From Juglans regia (lineage: Eukaryota; Streptophyta; Magnoliopsida; Fagales; Juglandaceae), in assembly GCF_001411555.2 (NCBI RefSeq), contig NC_049909.1, positions 4,263,875 to 4,327,874 on the forward strand: a stretch of DNA of 64,000 nt, in the 5' to 3' direction. Positions 10,635 to 23,100 of this stretch are shown here, piece by piece (position 1 is the first letter of the stretch; every line of letters begins with the position of its first letter). The position numbers and the translations under genes were made by a program. The notes under the pieces are model-generated. The model ran no database searches, was not told the DNA's origin, and saw only the letters and a program-made list of their open reading frames with translations.

Positions 10635-12213
10635 CGTCACCAATACAACGCATACTCCACAACCACACTACACGGCACAGTCCGCAACCCTTCACAGCAC
10701 ACTTCCCAATTACGCCCAACACTTCACAGTACACTACACGACACAATACACCTCCATACAACACAGACAAGCCCAACACTTCATTACACAGCACCACATC
10801 ACAATACCACAACTCCACAATACCAACAGCACAGTCCACAACCTAGTCAACTAATCAATATCTAACATAAATACGAGGGATAGAGAGTTACACCATCGAC
10901 GGGATAACCCGTGCGTTGCTTGTTGACCATCACGGTCGAAGACGTCGGAAGGGTCGTACGTGGTGGCTAAACCGCATACGGTGACTGTTTAGGCGTTTGG
11001 ATAGCTAGGTGTGGTCTTAGAAGGGCTCGTGGTGGTCTTGTGATGATGGCAATGAGCATAACACGGCGGATCTAACCGTGTATAGTGGCGGTTAGCCACG
11101 CCCAGTGGTTGTCCATCACGTGTATAGTGGAGGTGGTGGTTACTAGTCGTGGGTGGCGGTGCACGGTGGTGGAGGGTGTAAAACCCGTGCGTGAGAGAGG
11201 GAGAAACCGTGAGATGGAGGAGGGGCTTCTGGCCATGGGTTCGAGGGAGGAGGAAGGGTGAGACCAGGAGTAGCTCGTGGTGGTGTCCGGTGGCCAAGGT
11301 GGGTGCGCACGGTGGCACTAGGAGCTTCGGTGGCCTTGAAGCCGTGTGAACCGATTTTCATGGGTATGGTGTGTGTGCACGATGGAGGGGAGAGGGAGGC
11401 TGAGCTTGCTAGGGGATGATGGCCTGCGGAAGGGGAAGCCGCTGTGGAGGTGGTGGCGTCATTGGGCGGCGCACGGCGGCGCTACGTGCACCAAGCCCAT
11501 TCGGGCTGTGTACTTCCAAAATGGAGAAAAGGAGAGCGTGAGAGAGAGGGGCTGGGTTAGGGAGGCTCGCCAACGTGAGGTGGAGCTGGTGGTGCCGGCG
11601 ATGAGGGTTGGCGACGCACGACGGCGCCGGGCTGTGCGATGGAGGCTTCGGCGTGGGAAACGTAGTGTACAACGTATTGTTGTGGGAGAGGGAGGAGAGA
11701 GAGGGCTACGGGAAAAAGTGAGGGGGTCTGGGTATTTAACCCAGTCCCCTCGTCTGGGGATCCACGTAATGATCTAACGGCGAGGGATTAAAACATTGAT
11801 TCAAAATGCATTAACTATTAACATAATTAAAAGCGCTTAGAGGAATTAAGGTAGAATATTATTTTAAACTAATTTTAGTTTATAAAATAATATTATTCAT
11901 CATTAATAAAATGATGAAGTCTCACTTTAACATATTAATAATAATATTAATAATTGAAATCATTTTAATAATAATATTAAAATGATTTCCGACAATTATA
12001 ATATTTTTGGAGCTCTTCAATAATATTATGATTGTCATATTTAAGATCAATCTTAATTCAATAACAATGGAAATACTGCTTAAAAATATTTCCAGCATAT
12101 TTAAAACACTGGGCGTGCCTTAGAAGTCACAAGATATCTTTCGAAACAAGCCATCATGGTTTGACACGCATGACGAGTCTCGCAGTCGCTAGACAGAAGG
12201 GCAGATGATCACA
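10635..12213 (-). repeat. Element E LTR, terminal half (copy 1)
   Basis: A CA-rich stretch (10640-10860), a GC-rich stretch (10870-11760) and an AT-rich stretch (11780-12213). The same order and many short matches recur at 15845-16219, 19697-20161 and 35521-36234, so I read both as LTR ends of one old element. Long frames in the GC-rich part on both strands look like composition artefacts with no recognisable domain. Confidence 0.5.
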
Positions 12214-12370
12214 TAATCTCTGCCTTCTGGATTTGCTTACGTCATAAAGACGGAACATACGTCAGAAAGAAGAAACGTACGTAAGAAGGAAGGAGTAGTG
12301 TAATAGTCACCTATTACACAGTCTCCTCACTTCACACTATTCACGGCCATAATACAAACCACGCAGTAAT
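12214..12370 (-). repeat. Element E internal remnant after LTR copy 1
   Basis: Begins TAATCTCTGCC...GGATTTGCTTACGTC. This resembles the sequence right after the second LTR end at 36235 (ATCTCCC...GGAATTTGCTTACAGTC), so both copies continue into the same internal start. It is cut off by element C. Confidence 0.45.
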
Positions 12371-13137
12371 TGATATGAACCAGCGGGAAAGGAATCCCTT
12401 GAACCTACAGTCAATTTGAAAACTTCCGAAGAAAGCCAAAATCAAGTCAATGGATGGAGAACCTATACCCGATAAGAACTCGTTTCAAGAACCTAGATTA
12501 TATTAAAATCTAGACCCGTTGAAGAATCCGTCCCAAGAACCCAGATTACAAAGGAGGAATGCCACAAAGATTGTGATTTACCTTTGATAAGTTCAAAAAT
12601 TCAATTAAGAACAAAAGGAGTAAAACTCAACTCACAATGAATAAATTCATCAAATTTTATAAACTAATTAAAATGAGGCTACATAGAGTATTTAAAGGAA
12701 AACCTAATGAAACCCTAGCCAAAATAAACCCCCATCTTCCAAAAGTGACCTTGGATGAACAGTGCCTCGGCTACAGTGCGGAGCTACAGTAACTCGGCTA
12801 TAATAACCCTAACCCTAGTTCAATAAAATAATAATTTTCCCAACATGCCCTTGCATAGGTCCCTTTAAGTGCTTCCCATAATAAACTCAATTATTTTAAA
12901 CTAATAAAATAAGTTCTTTAAATGAATTAAATAAGTTGAAACCCTTCAAGAGCCCAAAGCATTTAAGTATTGTCGTTGCCCTCTTCCATAACTGATCAAA
13001 TGAATCAAAATTGGATCTTCATCCTTTAAGCTCCATCTTGAATGTTGGGCTCTTGCTAAACTCGTCCCAAGTGGATTGCATCAATCCTTGCATTGTCTCC
13101 ATGATCTTTAAGACTAGGCCCATCTTGGTTCCCATCA
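12371..13137 (-). repeat. 3' LTR of element C
   Basis: 767 bp. More diverged than the A and B LTRs, with several small deletions (for example near 12660). It follows the polypurine tract at 13138-13151. Confidence 0.92.
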
Positions 13138-13151
13138 TTCTCCCTCTCCTC
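13138..13151 (-). other. Polypurine tract of element C
   Basis: Minus-strand GAGGAGAGGGAGAA directly before the 3' LTR. Confidence 0.85.
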
Positions 13152-13677
13152 AAAAGGATTCGACCTCGAATCTCCACCTGGATCAAAGGGAAATTGGTTA
13201 GTAACATTGAAAATAGTAGAAACATGATACTTACCTGGAAGATCCATTAGATATCCATTTTCATTAATTTGTTCAAGAATTTGGAAAGGACCATCCAAGC
13301 TACTCCTGTCATCAACAGGTAAAGGTGTTAAATCTAAATGAGTAAATGGATTAAGTCTATAAATAATTTCAAAAGGAGAATATAAAGTGGTAGTATGCAT
13401 AGTCCTATTATATGCAAACTCTATAAAATCCATCCATAACCACAAAAATAGAATCTCTACTCCTTTCTTTCCTAGGCAGCCCCAAAACAAAGTCCATATA
13501 TATGTCTACACATGACTCACTAGGAACAGGTAAGGGTGTATGCAACCCATGTGGCAAAAGCTTAAATTTGGCCTTTCTGCATGTAATGCGCCTGCCACAA
13601 ATACGATTGACATCTCTCATCATCTTAGACCAACATAAATATTTATGCAAAATGTATAAAGTTTTCTTGACACCAGA

Positions 13678-14073
13678 ATGATAGTCCCGCAAACGTTCAT
13701 GCAACAAGTCAATGTATGACAAATGATACTCCCACAAACGTTCATGCAACATGTTTAAAATCGTCTTTATACCAAAATAACAACTCCAATTACATGTGAA
13801 CTCAATGAAATGGAAATGATACTCCCGCAAACGTTCATACAACAAGTCAATGTGTGGCAAATGATACTCCCACAAACGTTCCTGAAACACACCTAAAGCT
13901 TTTCTTACACCAAAATTACCTCTCCAATTATATGAAAACTCAATGAATGGCAAGCAATACTTCCACAAACGTTCATGCAACTTGTTAATGAATGACAAAT
14001 GATACTTCCACGAACATTCATATAACACTTCAATGAAAGGCAAATGATATTCCCAAAAACGTTCATGCAACAC
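13678..14073 (-). repeat. 15-residue repeat array, element C
   Basis: Six complete 45-bp units plus a partial one, with 16-residue spacers after units 3 and 5. They are degenerate (for example VLYECSWKYHLSFIN). The array runs into the intact-looking integrase piece KKTLYILHKYLCWSKM. That shows where the LHEH half of the unit came from. Confidence 0.85.
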
Positions 14074-15649
14074 AACAAAAGTCTTCCTTACACCAAGGTT
14101 ACCCAACAAACCACCATTTCCATCACACACAAGCAACTTACGTATAAAACTAGTAGGCACACAAAATCTATTCTTTCCAAACAAGTACCAATCTAGTTTA
14201 TAGAACTTACCAAATGATGCTTTCTCACATGTTCCATACACACTAGCAAAGTCATCATCATTAGCATGCAATTCCTTATCATTTTCAAGTCTCAACAATT
14301 TTGTATCTAAAATGAAGACAAGGACATACCTTCTTCCTAAAGCGTCAACCACAAAATTTTCCATACCTTGTGTGTATCTGAATACATGAGGAAAAGTCTC
14401 AATACAGTCCTCCCACTTAGCATGCATTCTAGTCAACAACTTACCTTGTTCCTTCAAGTGTGTCAATGACTCATGTTCTTCAAATAAATGTCGGTTAGAA
14501 ATTGTCGCACCTGACACAAAATCAACATAGTGTTCTATATCCCTAATCGGTGGCAATCCACTAAATACACCGCTAGGAATCACGACCTCATATCCCTGCA
14601 ATAAAGAAACAACAACACTTGGCAAAGAGTCGTTAAATTCGTTAGCATAAAAGCTTCTCTTAGCATAAAAACTCACTTTTGTCTTTCTATTTCTCTCTAC
14701 AATCTCTCTTTCTTTTTCCTCTTGTGGTTCCACTCTTTTTTCTTGACTCTCAACCACCTCTCTATTTTCTTTTTCTCTCTCTCGTTCTTTTGATGTTTCG
14801 GCTTCATTCTTGTTTTTCCTCTCACTATCTTTGTTCTTTTCACTGTCTGTTTTTCTTTCAGTCTCCTCTTTTTTTGAACTCTCGGTCTCACAATTGTTTT
14901 TCAACTCATTCTCTCTTTTTCATGAGATTTCAGCCTGACCCACATCATTTCCCTTAGGTGGTTTGGTCTTCCCCTTCGTTACAGCTTGATCATTTTTGTC
15001 CCAATTTGGTTTCCAAGAAGTACTAGAAACCGAAATATACCTTGATGTACCCTTTCTTTTTAGTCGCCTCTCCACCTTCATAGCCATGTGCACCATGTCC
15101 TCTACCTCCTCATAATGTTGCCACTCAACTACATTGGCTATCTCCCTATTCAACCCCCTCAAAAATCTTGTCATCGTGGCCTCCCGATCCTCCACTACAT
15201 TAGCCCAAATCATAGCCACTTCCATCTCCTTATGGTAATCCTGTACACTCCTAGACCCTTGTGTAAGATTTTGTAATTTTTGATAGAGGTCTCTATAGTA
15301 GTGGGTAGGTACAAATCTCCGCCTCATGATAGCTTTCAACTCTCCATGTTTCTACAGGCCTCTCAAGATTCCTCCTACTATTGGTCACTAATTGATCCCA
15401 CCAAACAATTGCATAATTAGTGAACTCAATTACAGCCAACTTCACCTTCTTCTCCTCAGAGTAATTATGACAATCAAACATCAACTCTATTTTTTTCTCA
15501 CACTCTAAATAAACTTCAGGGTCAATTCTACCTTGGAATGATGGTATTTTTATTTTGATGCTCCCAAGGTTCTTATCTACTCTATCTCGTCCCCCTGAGT
15601 TTGCCCTAAGGCCTCTTCCATGCCTAACTCCTCTATGTCCACCCAATCA

Positions 15650-15839
15650 AAGAGCCCAAAGCCTTTAAGTCTTGTCGTTGCCCTCTTCCATAGCTAATCA
15701 AATGAATCAAAATTGGATCTTCATCTTTCAAGCTCCATCTTGAATGTTGGGCTCTTGCTAAACTCGTCCCAAGTGGATTGCATCAATCCTTGCATTGTCT
15801 TCATGATCTTTAAGACTAGGCCCATCTTGATTCCCATCA
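15650..15839 (-). repeat. Truncated 5' LTR of element C
   Basis: The outer 190 bp of an LTR, joined at about 15648-15652 to gag. The join shows a short shared TCAA-like stretch, consistent with illegitimate recombination. Confidence 0.88.
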
Positions 15840-16219
15840 GTAATGCCCAACACTTCAACTACACAACCACCACAACTACTCCATTCACAGTTCACAACGC
15901 AGCGCACTCCACAATAACAGTACAATCCACAACACAATCAAGCTTAACAATAAATAACTATCGAGAGAAAGGGAGAGTTATACCATGCGTCGGGGCTAAG
16001 AAGTAGCGTTGCTTGCTGCTTGGCTTGATCCCCCAGTGGTGGCTATGCATGTGTGAGGAGAGGCCGATTTAGGTGCAATGGTCACTGTCGTGACCTTAAA
16101 ACAAGGTTGTTTGGGTGGCTTGCAGCTAGGGTTTGGTTGGGTTTTGTGGTGGCGACAAGAGGTGGAGAGGGGTAGTTCGTGGCTGGCTTGGTTGTGTACA
16201 GTGGTGGGGGTGTGTGTGG
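15840..16219 (-). repeat. Element E LTR segment (copy 2), left of the hAT insertion
   Basis: CA-rich then GC-rich sequence resembling 10780-11100. Parts such as the GAGAGTTA(C/T)ACCAT stretch and GCGTTGCTTG line up between the two copies. Non-coding. Confidence 0.5.
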
Positions 16220-16229
16220 TAAGGGTGTT

Positions 16230-16390
16230 GAACCGGACCGGATTTTTTCCGGATCCGGTCCGAAACCCGGAAATCCGGGTGCATCCGGGCGGTTATCCGC
16301 CCAGATTACACCCGGGAGGTTAAAAAACTTCGGATCCGGTTACGGATCTGGTCATGTGACCCGGTTATCCGTAACCGGGTCATTTAAAAC
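16230..16390. repeat. Left subterminal CCGGAT-rich region of the hAT element
   Basis: Clustered CCGGATCCGG, CCCGGAAATCCGGG and GGTTATCCG motifs in both orientations, mirrored at 19475-19680. Known hAT elements use such subterminal repeats as transposase sites; that role here is inferred. Confidence 0.7.
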
Positions 16391-17057
16391 GAAAAAAACC
16401 CGCCCCTTTCTCTCGTCTTCAGTCTCGCTTTGCTGTCTCGACTCTCGAATACTTAGGGTTTGCTCGTCTTCTCGAATCCGTGGTCACTCTCAGTCTCGAA
16501 TCTGCCTCGTCTTCAATCCGTCGTCTCTCTCGGTCTCGAATCCGCCTTCTCTCTTAGTCTCTCTCGAATAGTTAGGGTTTGCTGTCTCTCGGTCTCGAAT
16601 CTACCTTCTCTCTCAGTCTCTCTCGAAGTGCTTAAGGTATTTTTTTTCATTTGCTCTGTTTTTCACATGTAAGTTTTAATCATTGTTTTATGTAATACTC
16701 GGTTTGTTTAGTTTATATTATTTTTCCTTTGCTCTGTTTTTCACATGGGATTTAGTTTTGTCAGACATCGTGGGTCAACGTGTTTTGGACGTGCTGTGAG
16801 CATATGATTATGGTATCCAATTATTATAAAAAGCAAAACCCAAGTAAAATACTTTGTAGCAGTAAAGAATTTTCAAAACTTTCATCACAAATAAAATTCA
16901 ATTTAATTCACCAACAGATTCCCGTGTTCATTATTTTGGGATAGCTGGTTTGAATTGGAAAACACTTCTCAAAGTTCATTATTTTTTTCTTTGAAGCTTA
17001 TTAATTTCATTGGTGCTAAACCTACTACCCTTTTGATATTGGGTACATTGGTGTTAA

Positions 17058-17190
17058 TCATGAGCACCTTGTGTTTCGTGAGTGTTATTATCATGAGCAC
17101 CTTGTGAGTTGCTTAAGGCAATATTTGGTTGTGTACATTGGGTTATATCATGAGCACCTTGTGTTTCGTGAGTGTTGTTATAGTACCCTG
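17058..17190. repeat. Short direct repeats inside the hAT element
   Basis: ATCATGAGCACCTTGTG recurs three times (about 17058, 17092, 17149), twice followed by TTTCGTGAGTGTT. No coding content seen. Confidence 0.7.
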
Positions 17191-17644
17191 AGTTTTGTAT
17201 TGAGTACCAGTACTGGGTTTTTGTATGGGTTGAGTGCTGAATTTGATTGTATGGTTGAGTGTAAAAATTGCATCCTGATAACAATACCATTGGAGACTTT
17301 ATGAAGTCTATGTTAATTATATACGTGGTGATGAATACAATTGGTAGGTTTATATGTTTGTATGTGTGTGTATATAATAATATATATACATGTATATATT
17401 GAATAATATTGAATTCCAGACGGCCCAATACAATTGGCAGGTTTATATGTTTGAATTGTGATTACATAGGTAATTAATTTGATGTTTAAGGAGACAATAG
17501 TGAATAATATCATCCTTAATTGTATATATATATTATATGTATGGCCCAATGTTTTTACTAATTACTATTTTCTCCATTAGTAAGAGTACTACGACTAGTA
17601 ATGCCGATGGTCGTTGGCTGATAACTAATGCCTATATATTGGTA

Positions 17645-17669
17645 GCTATATATATATATATATATATAG
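17645..17669. repeat. (TA)n microsatellite
   Basis: About 12 TA dinucleotides within the AT-rich intron-like part of the hAT element. Confidence 0.9.
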
Positions 17670-18006
17670 CTAATTTGTCTTTGTAGATAATTGACTTAGT
17701 GCATGAATACTATAATATTAGTTTTTTTAAATGCCAATCTCATGATCTGATCCTAGCTAGCAGCTTATAATTATAGGGGATTTTAGCAGAATTAATTGTT
17801 CTCATGATCTGATCCGATCCTAGCTAGCAAGCTCTGAAAATATAAATTGTAAAAAAGTGTTATACATTCATGTAACAAAACTAGCGTAGGAAAATGTTGT
17901 CATTTATTCTGAATTTTGTACTAACTATGCCCTTGATAAGTTTTACGTTAATTGTTAGTTTGATTTTTATTATATTTCTTCTTTTTTTTTCTTATGTTTC
18001 AAACAG

Positions 18007-18390
18007 ATGGAAGGTAGTTTTAGTGGTAGTGTTGGTGGATTAGAGCCTATGGACATGGAGGAAAACACTAGTCCTTTAGTGCCTTCCTCTATGAATACCC
18101 AAAACCCCACACCATCTCTCCCCCCAAAGTCAAAAAGAGCCAAGAAGGCTACGAACCAATCTCTTGTATGAGATCATTTTACAAGGGTTGAACCTATTGA
18201 TCCCATTGCACCCAAAGCTCAATGCAATTATTGCTTTAAGATTTATGGATGCCATTATAAAAATGGTACTTCATCAATGTCACACCATCTAAGATATTCT
18301 TGTCTGAACTCTCCCATTAGAGAGAATAAAAATCTTGGGAAGGATAAATCACCATCACACACTGGAGTTCGAAGACTGTCCAAGCACTAA
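18007..18390 (+). pseudogene. BED-type zinc finger exon of the hAT transposase, with an in-frame stop
   Basis: 128 codons from ATG 18007 to TAA 18390, preceded by an AAACAG acceptor-like site. It has an acidic/Ser/Pro N-terminus, a basic SKRAKKA stretch, then the BED region with DHFTRVEP, CNYC (Cys-x2-Cys) and HH...C ligands (SSMSHHLRYSC). Codon 55 (18169-18171) is TGA where BED fingers have Trp. The exon normally continues into the hAT catalytic domain, which is absent. BED fingers bind DNA at transposon ends. Confidence 0.75.
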
Positions 18391-18777
18391 TTTGCACGCA
18401 AAATTGGTTGACTTGTGCACCACTTAGTTCTTGGGAGGTCAAGGAGCATGTAGAACCCGTTGACATCGAAGGTAAACACTTTTATTTGTTAAGTTTGATT
18501 TTTTATTATTAATTTATCCATTTAACTTAACCTTTATATTTTTTTCTGCTTAAGGTAACCCTCTTCCTTCAACTTCAGCAACTTAAGCATATGGACTCCC
18601 ACCCTATGCATTGAAAACTCTCCTTATGCAGTAAGTTATCGGAACCATGCCATTTTTAATTTAACCACATCATGAGTTTCTTAGTTCTTTGTATTAATAT
18701 TTGTAGTAAGAATGATTGCCAACTAATAACTGCCTTATGCAGTAATGTTTGATTTGAATTCAAATTAGTTGCTGCAG

Positions 18778-19293
18778 GGCTGGAAACTTCTCCAACACCA
18801 CTGTGCTGGACCATGTATTTGTATGTGTGTATACATTGTATTCGTTTTGGTACCATGTCTTTGATCTTTATAAGTTAATATAAGCTTGTGAATTTTTTCA
18901 GATGGGCTGGAGAGATGGACCCTCGTGTTATTTTCCGCAACATTGTCCAGAGGCCGCGGCATAAAGCTACTGGTAACGCTTAATTCCTTCATTTTCTATT
19001 TTATTTTTGTTCTTTCTAGAGGGAAGAAGTATTTAGATTCTTAATTCATAGGTTCTGTTATTTAGATGTTATGTAGTGTCTTTTTCTTTTTTTATTATGG
19101 ACTGAGAGTTATTTATTTCAATCTCTTCCTATGGGCTTCTGTTTTTAGATGTTTGATGTAATGCCCAACTGGATTGTAACTTTTAGACGTTATATTATTA
19201 TTATTATTTGGGCAGGAGCAATTGCATGAAAGGGAACAGGCCATACATGAGTTGGAAAGGAAGATGGAAGAAAAAGATTGGGAGCTGAAATAA
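18778..19293 (+). other. Exon-like pieces inside the hAT element (possible captured gene fragment)
   Basis: Three segments carry splice-like borders. 18778-18820 has GCTGCAG before and GTATGT after. 18902-18972 has TTTTTTCAG before and GTAACG after, and is unusually GC-rich for this interval. 19216-19293 has GGGCAG before and ends in TAA; it encodes a charged helix (EQLHEREQAIHELERK...). They do not match hAT transposase domains that I recognise. A captured host gene, or the degenerate 3' part of the transposon gene, would both fit. No function is assigned. Confidence 0.35.
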
Positions 19294-19696
19294 ATTGGAG
19301 AGCATTTCAATTTTCAATGGCTAGGGCCTTAGCAAGAACTTGCATGATAGTGTATATTAATTAGTTGTAATATATATGCAGTACTTTGGCAAGAACAGCA
19401 TACACACTTTGGATGAATGCATTTGGATGAATTTGTTTTAAAAAAACCTACTATAAATTTGTCTTAAAAAAAAAACCGGATTAAATCCGGATTAAATCCG
19501 GTTATAATCCGGATATCCGAATTTAACCTGGATATCCGGATCCGGTTAACCGGATATCCGGATTTAATCCGGTTATCCGCCCGGATTAAATCCGGAATAA
19601 TCCGGGAGGATAACCGCCCGGTTTTTAAAATCCAGATATTCGGATCTGGATCCGGATATTCGGATCTGGATCCGGATGCACACCCTTAGTGTGTGG

Positions 19697-20161
19697 GTGT
19701 AAGAGGCCAATGGGGAGAAGAGAGAGAGGCAAGGCCTCGGCTGGATGGGCACGGCAGCGCTCGGGTTGGGTCACGAGGTTGACCCCGGGGATGCCGTGGG
19801 TGGCAATGGTCTTGATTGGAGGCCGCTCGGGAAAGGCACGGTGGAGGCCGTGGTGGAGAGAAATAGAGGAGAGGGGGAGAGGCTTGGATCTGAGAGGGGA
19901 AGGGGCTGGGTTGTAGTGGCAAGTGTGGGGCGACCTCACGACGGCTTGTGGTGGTGTTGGGAGGCTCACAGCAGTGCTAGGCGTGGCAAAGGAGAATGAG
20001 AGTAATCAGAGGGGGCTTTAAAAAGATATCCGTGGAAGGGGTCTTCAGAGAGAGAGAGAGAGTGCTTGAATGGAGGGGTTGGTGGCGCTGCGACGATGTA
20101 GCTAGGAAACCGAGAGGGAGAGGATCTTGGGGCTAATTCAGGGAGGAAGAGAGAGAGGGAG
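19697..20161 (-). repeat. Element E LTR segment (copy 2), right of the hAT insertion
   Basis: GC-rich, non-coding. It contains the GGGAG target (20157-20161) of element D. Frames on both strands here reflect composition only. Confidence 0.5.
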
Positions 20162-23100
20162 TGTGACGCCCCCAATCCTCGCTTAAGATGGAATGGATAC
20201 TTAGAGCGTCGGGACATGTAACACAAAGTTACATACCCCTTTTTATGACAATTAATATGTAATGCATCCTAGTATGCAACTAACAGTATGCAATAATCGC
20301 AGTGAAAATAAAAGGTTAAGGTGAAAATAAAAGGTTAAGGCTAAGGGCAGGTTTGGGGCACAAGACAAAACACAAAATTTTCATCTCATCTCATCTCATC
20401 ATTACACCTATTTCAAATCCCCATACAAAATATAATAAACAATTCAACTTTTTCAAATTCCAATACACATTTTTCAAATCCCAAAACAATAATAATATTA
20501 AAACATATTATTTTAAACTTCAAAATAAAACACAAAATTCTCATCTCATCTCACCTCCCAAATCTGCCCTAAAACATCCCAGTTTCATTAGATAATCATC
20601 ATGTTCGAAATAATAAAGTAGCATAGACTTATATACAAAATCATATTCTTTTCTTGATGCGATCTAAACATAAAGGACTTGGACTATGAACATCAAAATT
20701 AAGTCCAGCTTCCTCTCCAGATCTGACTCCTCCTTAATCATGCGAATCCAGTGCTCCATCAATCTCGCCCTAGTCGATTCCTGACACAACTTCTATCATT
20801 TTGAGTGGAATGATATAATTCTCATAAAAGGGTGAGATTTACTCAAAATCTCAGTAAGTTAAACAACTAACTGACCCAAAGATAAATCAATCAAGAAAAT
20901 TGATAAATATGCAATGCATGAGATGCGAAAAATCAGTATGCATGTCTCCCATCAAGATTTCTCAACATCTTATAAGAATATGAAGACACGGGATTTTACT
21001 CAATAAGTAATTTCGTCATCATTTTTGAAAAGACATAACTTCTTCATAAAAATTTCGCCATAAATTTTCTTCATCATAGACTTACATCATTATCTTAATT
21101 AATAACATAATGTATGGTAATGTCGCAATTCTCCATATGCACTGTGAGTACTTGTCGGTGACCGTAATATAACTTACGTTGAAACTACGTTATTTATAGA
21201 CTCATTTTTAATGCATTGGTAAATATAACATAACGTCATAAAAATCATAACTTGTACACCCACCAGTGTTAGGTGTCATAACATGTTGACTTCGCTCCGA
21301 CGTTCTTTAAAAAGAATCCATTCGAAACATGTTGACAGTTCTTCATCAACCAAAGGGTTACCACTCCATTATTAAACACTCCAGAGTGGACATAGGAGTT
21401 CCACCAGGATAATTCCCCATCTTGGCATTTGGGGTCATGAAAAAATGATTTTCAGCATATGTTTTAAAAAAAAATATTTTTCATGACATGTGTATATGTA
21501 ATAAATTTCATGCAAAAATGACATTTATAAATGTAATATGCAAAAATGGTGAAAATGCCATATGTTATGTAAGTATGCACTTAATGTGTCATATTACATG
21601 ATAATTATGCTTAAAATGATAATTGAAGAATAAATGAAACATTTATCAATAATTCATAAGAAATTTATCAGTGTGTAAATTAGAGGCCAACTTACAAACT
21701 TCTGGGGAAATTCGAAATTAGTGTCATAGCTGCATAAATCGTGCGTATACTAAGTTAGTGTTAATACACTTATGGATAAGTTTAAAATCAAAGGCTTCAA
21801 AAAAATTGGGTATTTACAAAAATACCCTAGACTTTCAAAAATTGCCATTTAGCCCCTAAATTCTCACTAATTGCAAACGAATTCCAAATTTAACCAAATT
21901 TCATGGACTTCATATTTTTGGCATTCTAAAACCATCTATGCCCTTAGATTTTCAAAATTCAAAGTGAAACTTGTCCAATTAGTCTCAACCAGTGGCATGC
22001 ATCCTAGTTGATGTCTATGTGTATTTTCAACTATTGATGTAATAGCCCGCTAGAAATTCAAAGGTGGAATTTCTATTAGCTTTAGGAACCTCATGAAAAC
22101 TCTATAAATTTTCACGAATCGACCAGTCGCATAGGTCTTAGTCTGTCAACATAGTCAGTGTTATCACTCACCATTGTGCCATAAGTGAGATTCTAATTTT
22201 TTGAGTAGTTATAAATGTCAGAATGTGTTATGGTTTGTGCCATTAGACTCAGTTGAATCTTTAGGATTTTATGGCGTAATAAGTCTACTTTCATATTTTC
22301 GGACGAAACGCTTGTTTGAAACTATGAAACTATCTTTTAGGGGCACTTCGAGGTTGAATTTCAGTAAACGATTTTCACTGTAGGTTAATATGAATATTTA
22401 GGAATTTTTAGTAATTTTGATGACTTTTGTTCATGATTCAAAATATGATTATTCTTAGGAGTATGTTATGAGTATATTAGAAGAAAATTTTTTGTTTAAT
22501 CATGAGTCTTGAGATTTGAAAGAATTGCAACAAAAATCAAGGGAAATAACATATGTAAATTTCAGCCCTATAGAGTTTTAATTGTTGTGTTTAGTTTTAA
22601 ATTTTTCTGAATTGATATTTGAGTTTGTGACAAAATTTACATGATATACGTAAATTTTGGTGATTTTTGAAGTTAGGAGGCAAAATCCTTAAGTTAGGGG
22701 TAAAATGATAATTTTTCCACATGTAGAGGGTAAAATAGTAATTTTACTCTAAGTTGATATTTTTCAATATTTCTAATTGTTAGTGATTAAGTTCTAACTT
22801 TTAAAAATCACTACTTTCAATTTCTCGTGATCGCACTTGAGTTTTGTTTAGAAGCGCGAAAATTGAGGTAAGTTAGCTTTTAACTTATTAGCAGTTTAAT
22901 GTGTATGCGTGATAGGTAAAGGAACTACAGTGTATGCATGTATGTATGTCATCATATGTGCCATGCCAAGTCATATTTATCTGTTACACAGAATTTATTC
23001 TGTCACAAATTATTCATCTGTTACATAAGATATTCTGTCACGTATTGATATACATTGCTGTACATTGCCAATATGTCATGTTAAGTTAAGTATGTCATCT

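Larger units (their letters stand above)
13056..15646 (-). pseudogene. Chimeric Gag / pol-scar ORF of element C
   Basis: The order is the same as in A, B and I, with Gag starting in its middle (GRGLRANSGG...). A 2-base deletion near 15340 and a stop near 14915 break the frame. The next frame (14904-13408, 498 codons) holds the linker, RT and RNase H scars and the longest mixed repeat array. It then keeps the integrase zinc-binding CITC-like motif and the first core strand (DFVLGLPRKE, FVVMDGF). After another shift the C-terminus ([13 protein letters not shown]...) continues past the polypurine tract into the LTR. The core between the first Asp strand and IEFAYN is missing. Confidence 0.88.
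12371..15839 (-). mobile_element. Element C: deleted CRM-like derivative
   Basis: Flanked by GTAAT at 12366-12370 and 15840-15844. The 3' LTR is 12371-13137. At the 5' side only about 190 bp of LTR remain (15650-15839), joined directly to gag codon sequence. The rest of the 5' LTR, the primer site, the leader and the first ~85 Gag codons are gone. Both outer ends and the duplication survive, so the deletion occurred after insertion. It cannot be transcribed from its own promoter or primed. Confidence 0.92.
16220..19688 (+). mobile_element. hAT DNA transposon, 3.47 kb, defective
   Basis: Ends TAAGGGTGT...ACACCCTTA form short terminal inverted repeats. The 8-bp duplication GTGTGTGG at 16212-16219 and 19689-19696 fits hAT. 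Both subterminal zones are dense in CCGGAT-type motifs (16230-16390; 19480-19680), as is usual for hAT transposase-binding regions. Inside are a CT-rich leader, a BED zinc-finger remnant and small exon-like pieces. No hAT catalytic or dimerisation domain is visible, so it is non-autonomous. Confidence 0.88.

Noticed and set aside
10989..11777. Pro/His/Arg-rich frames in the GC-rich segment
   Set aside because: Frames occur on both strands, differ between the two E copies and have no recognisable domain; composition effect.
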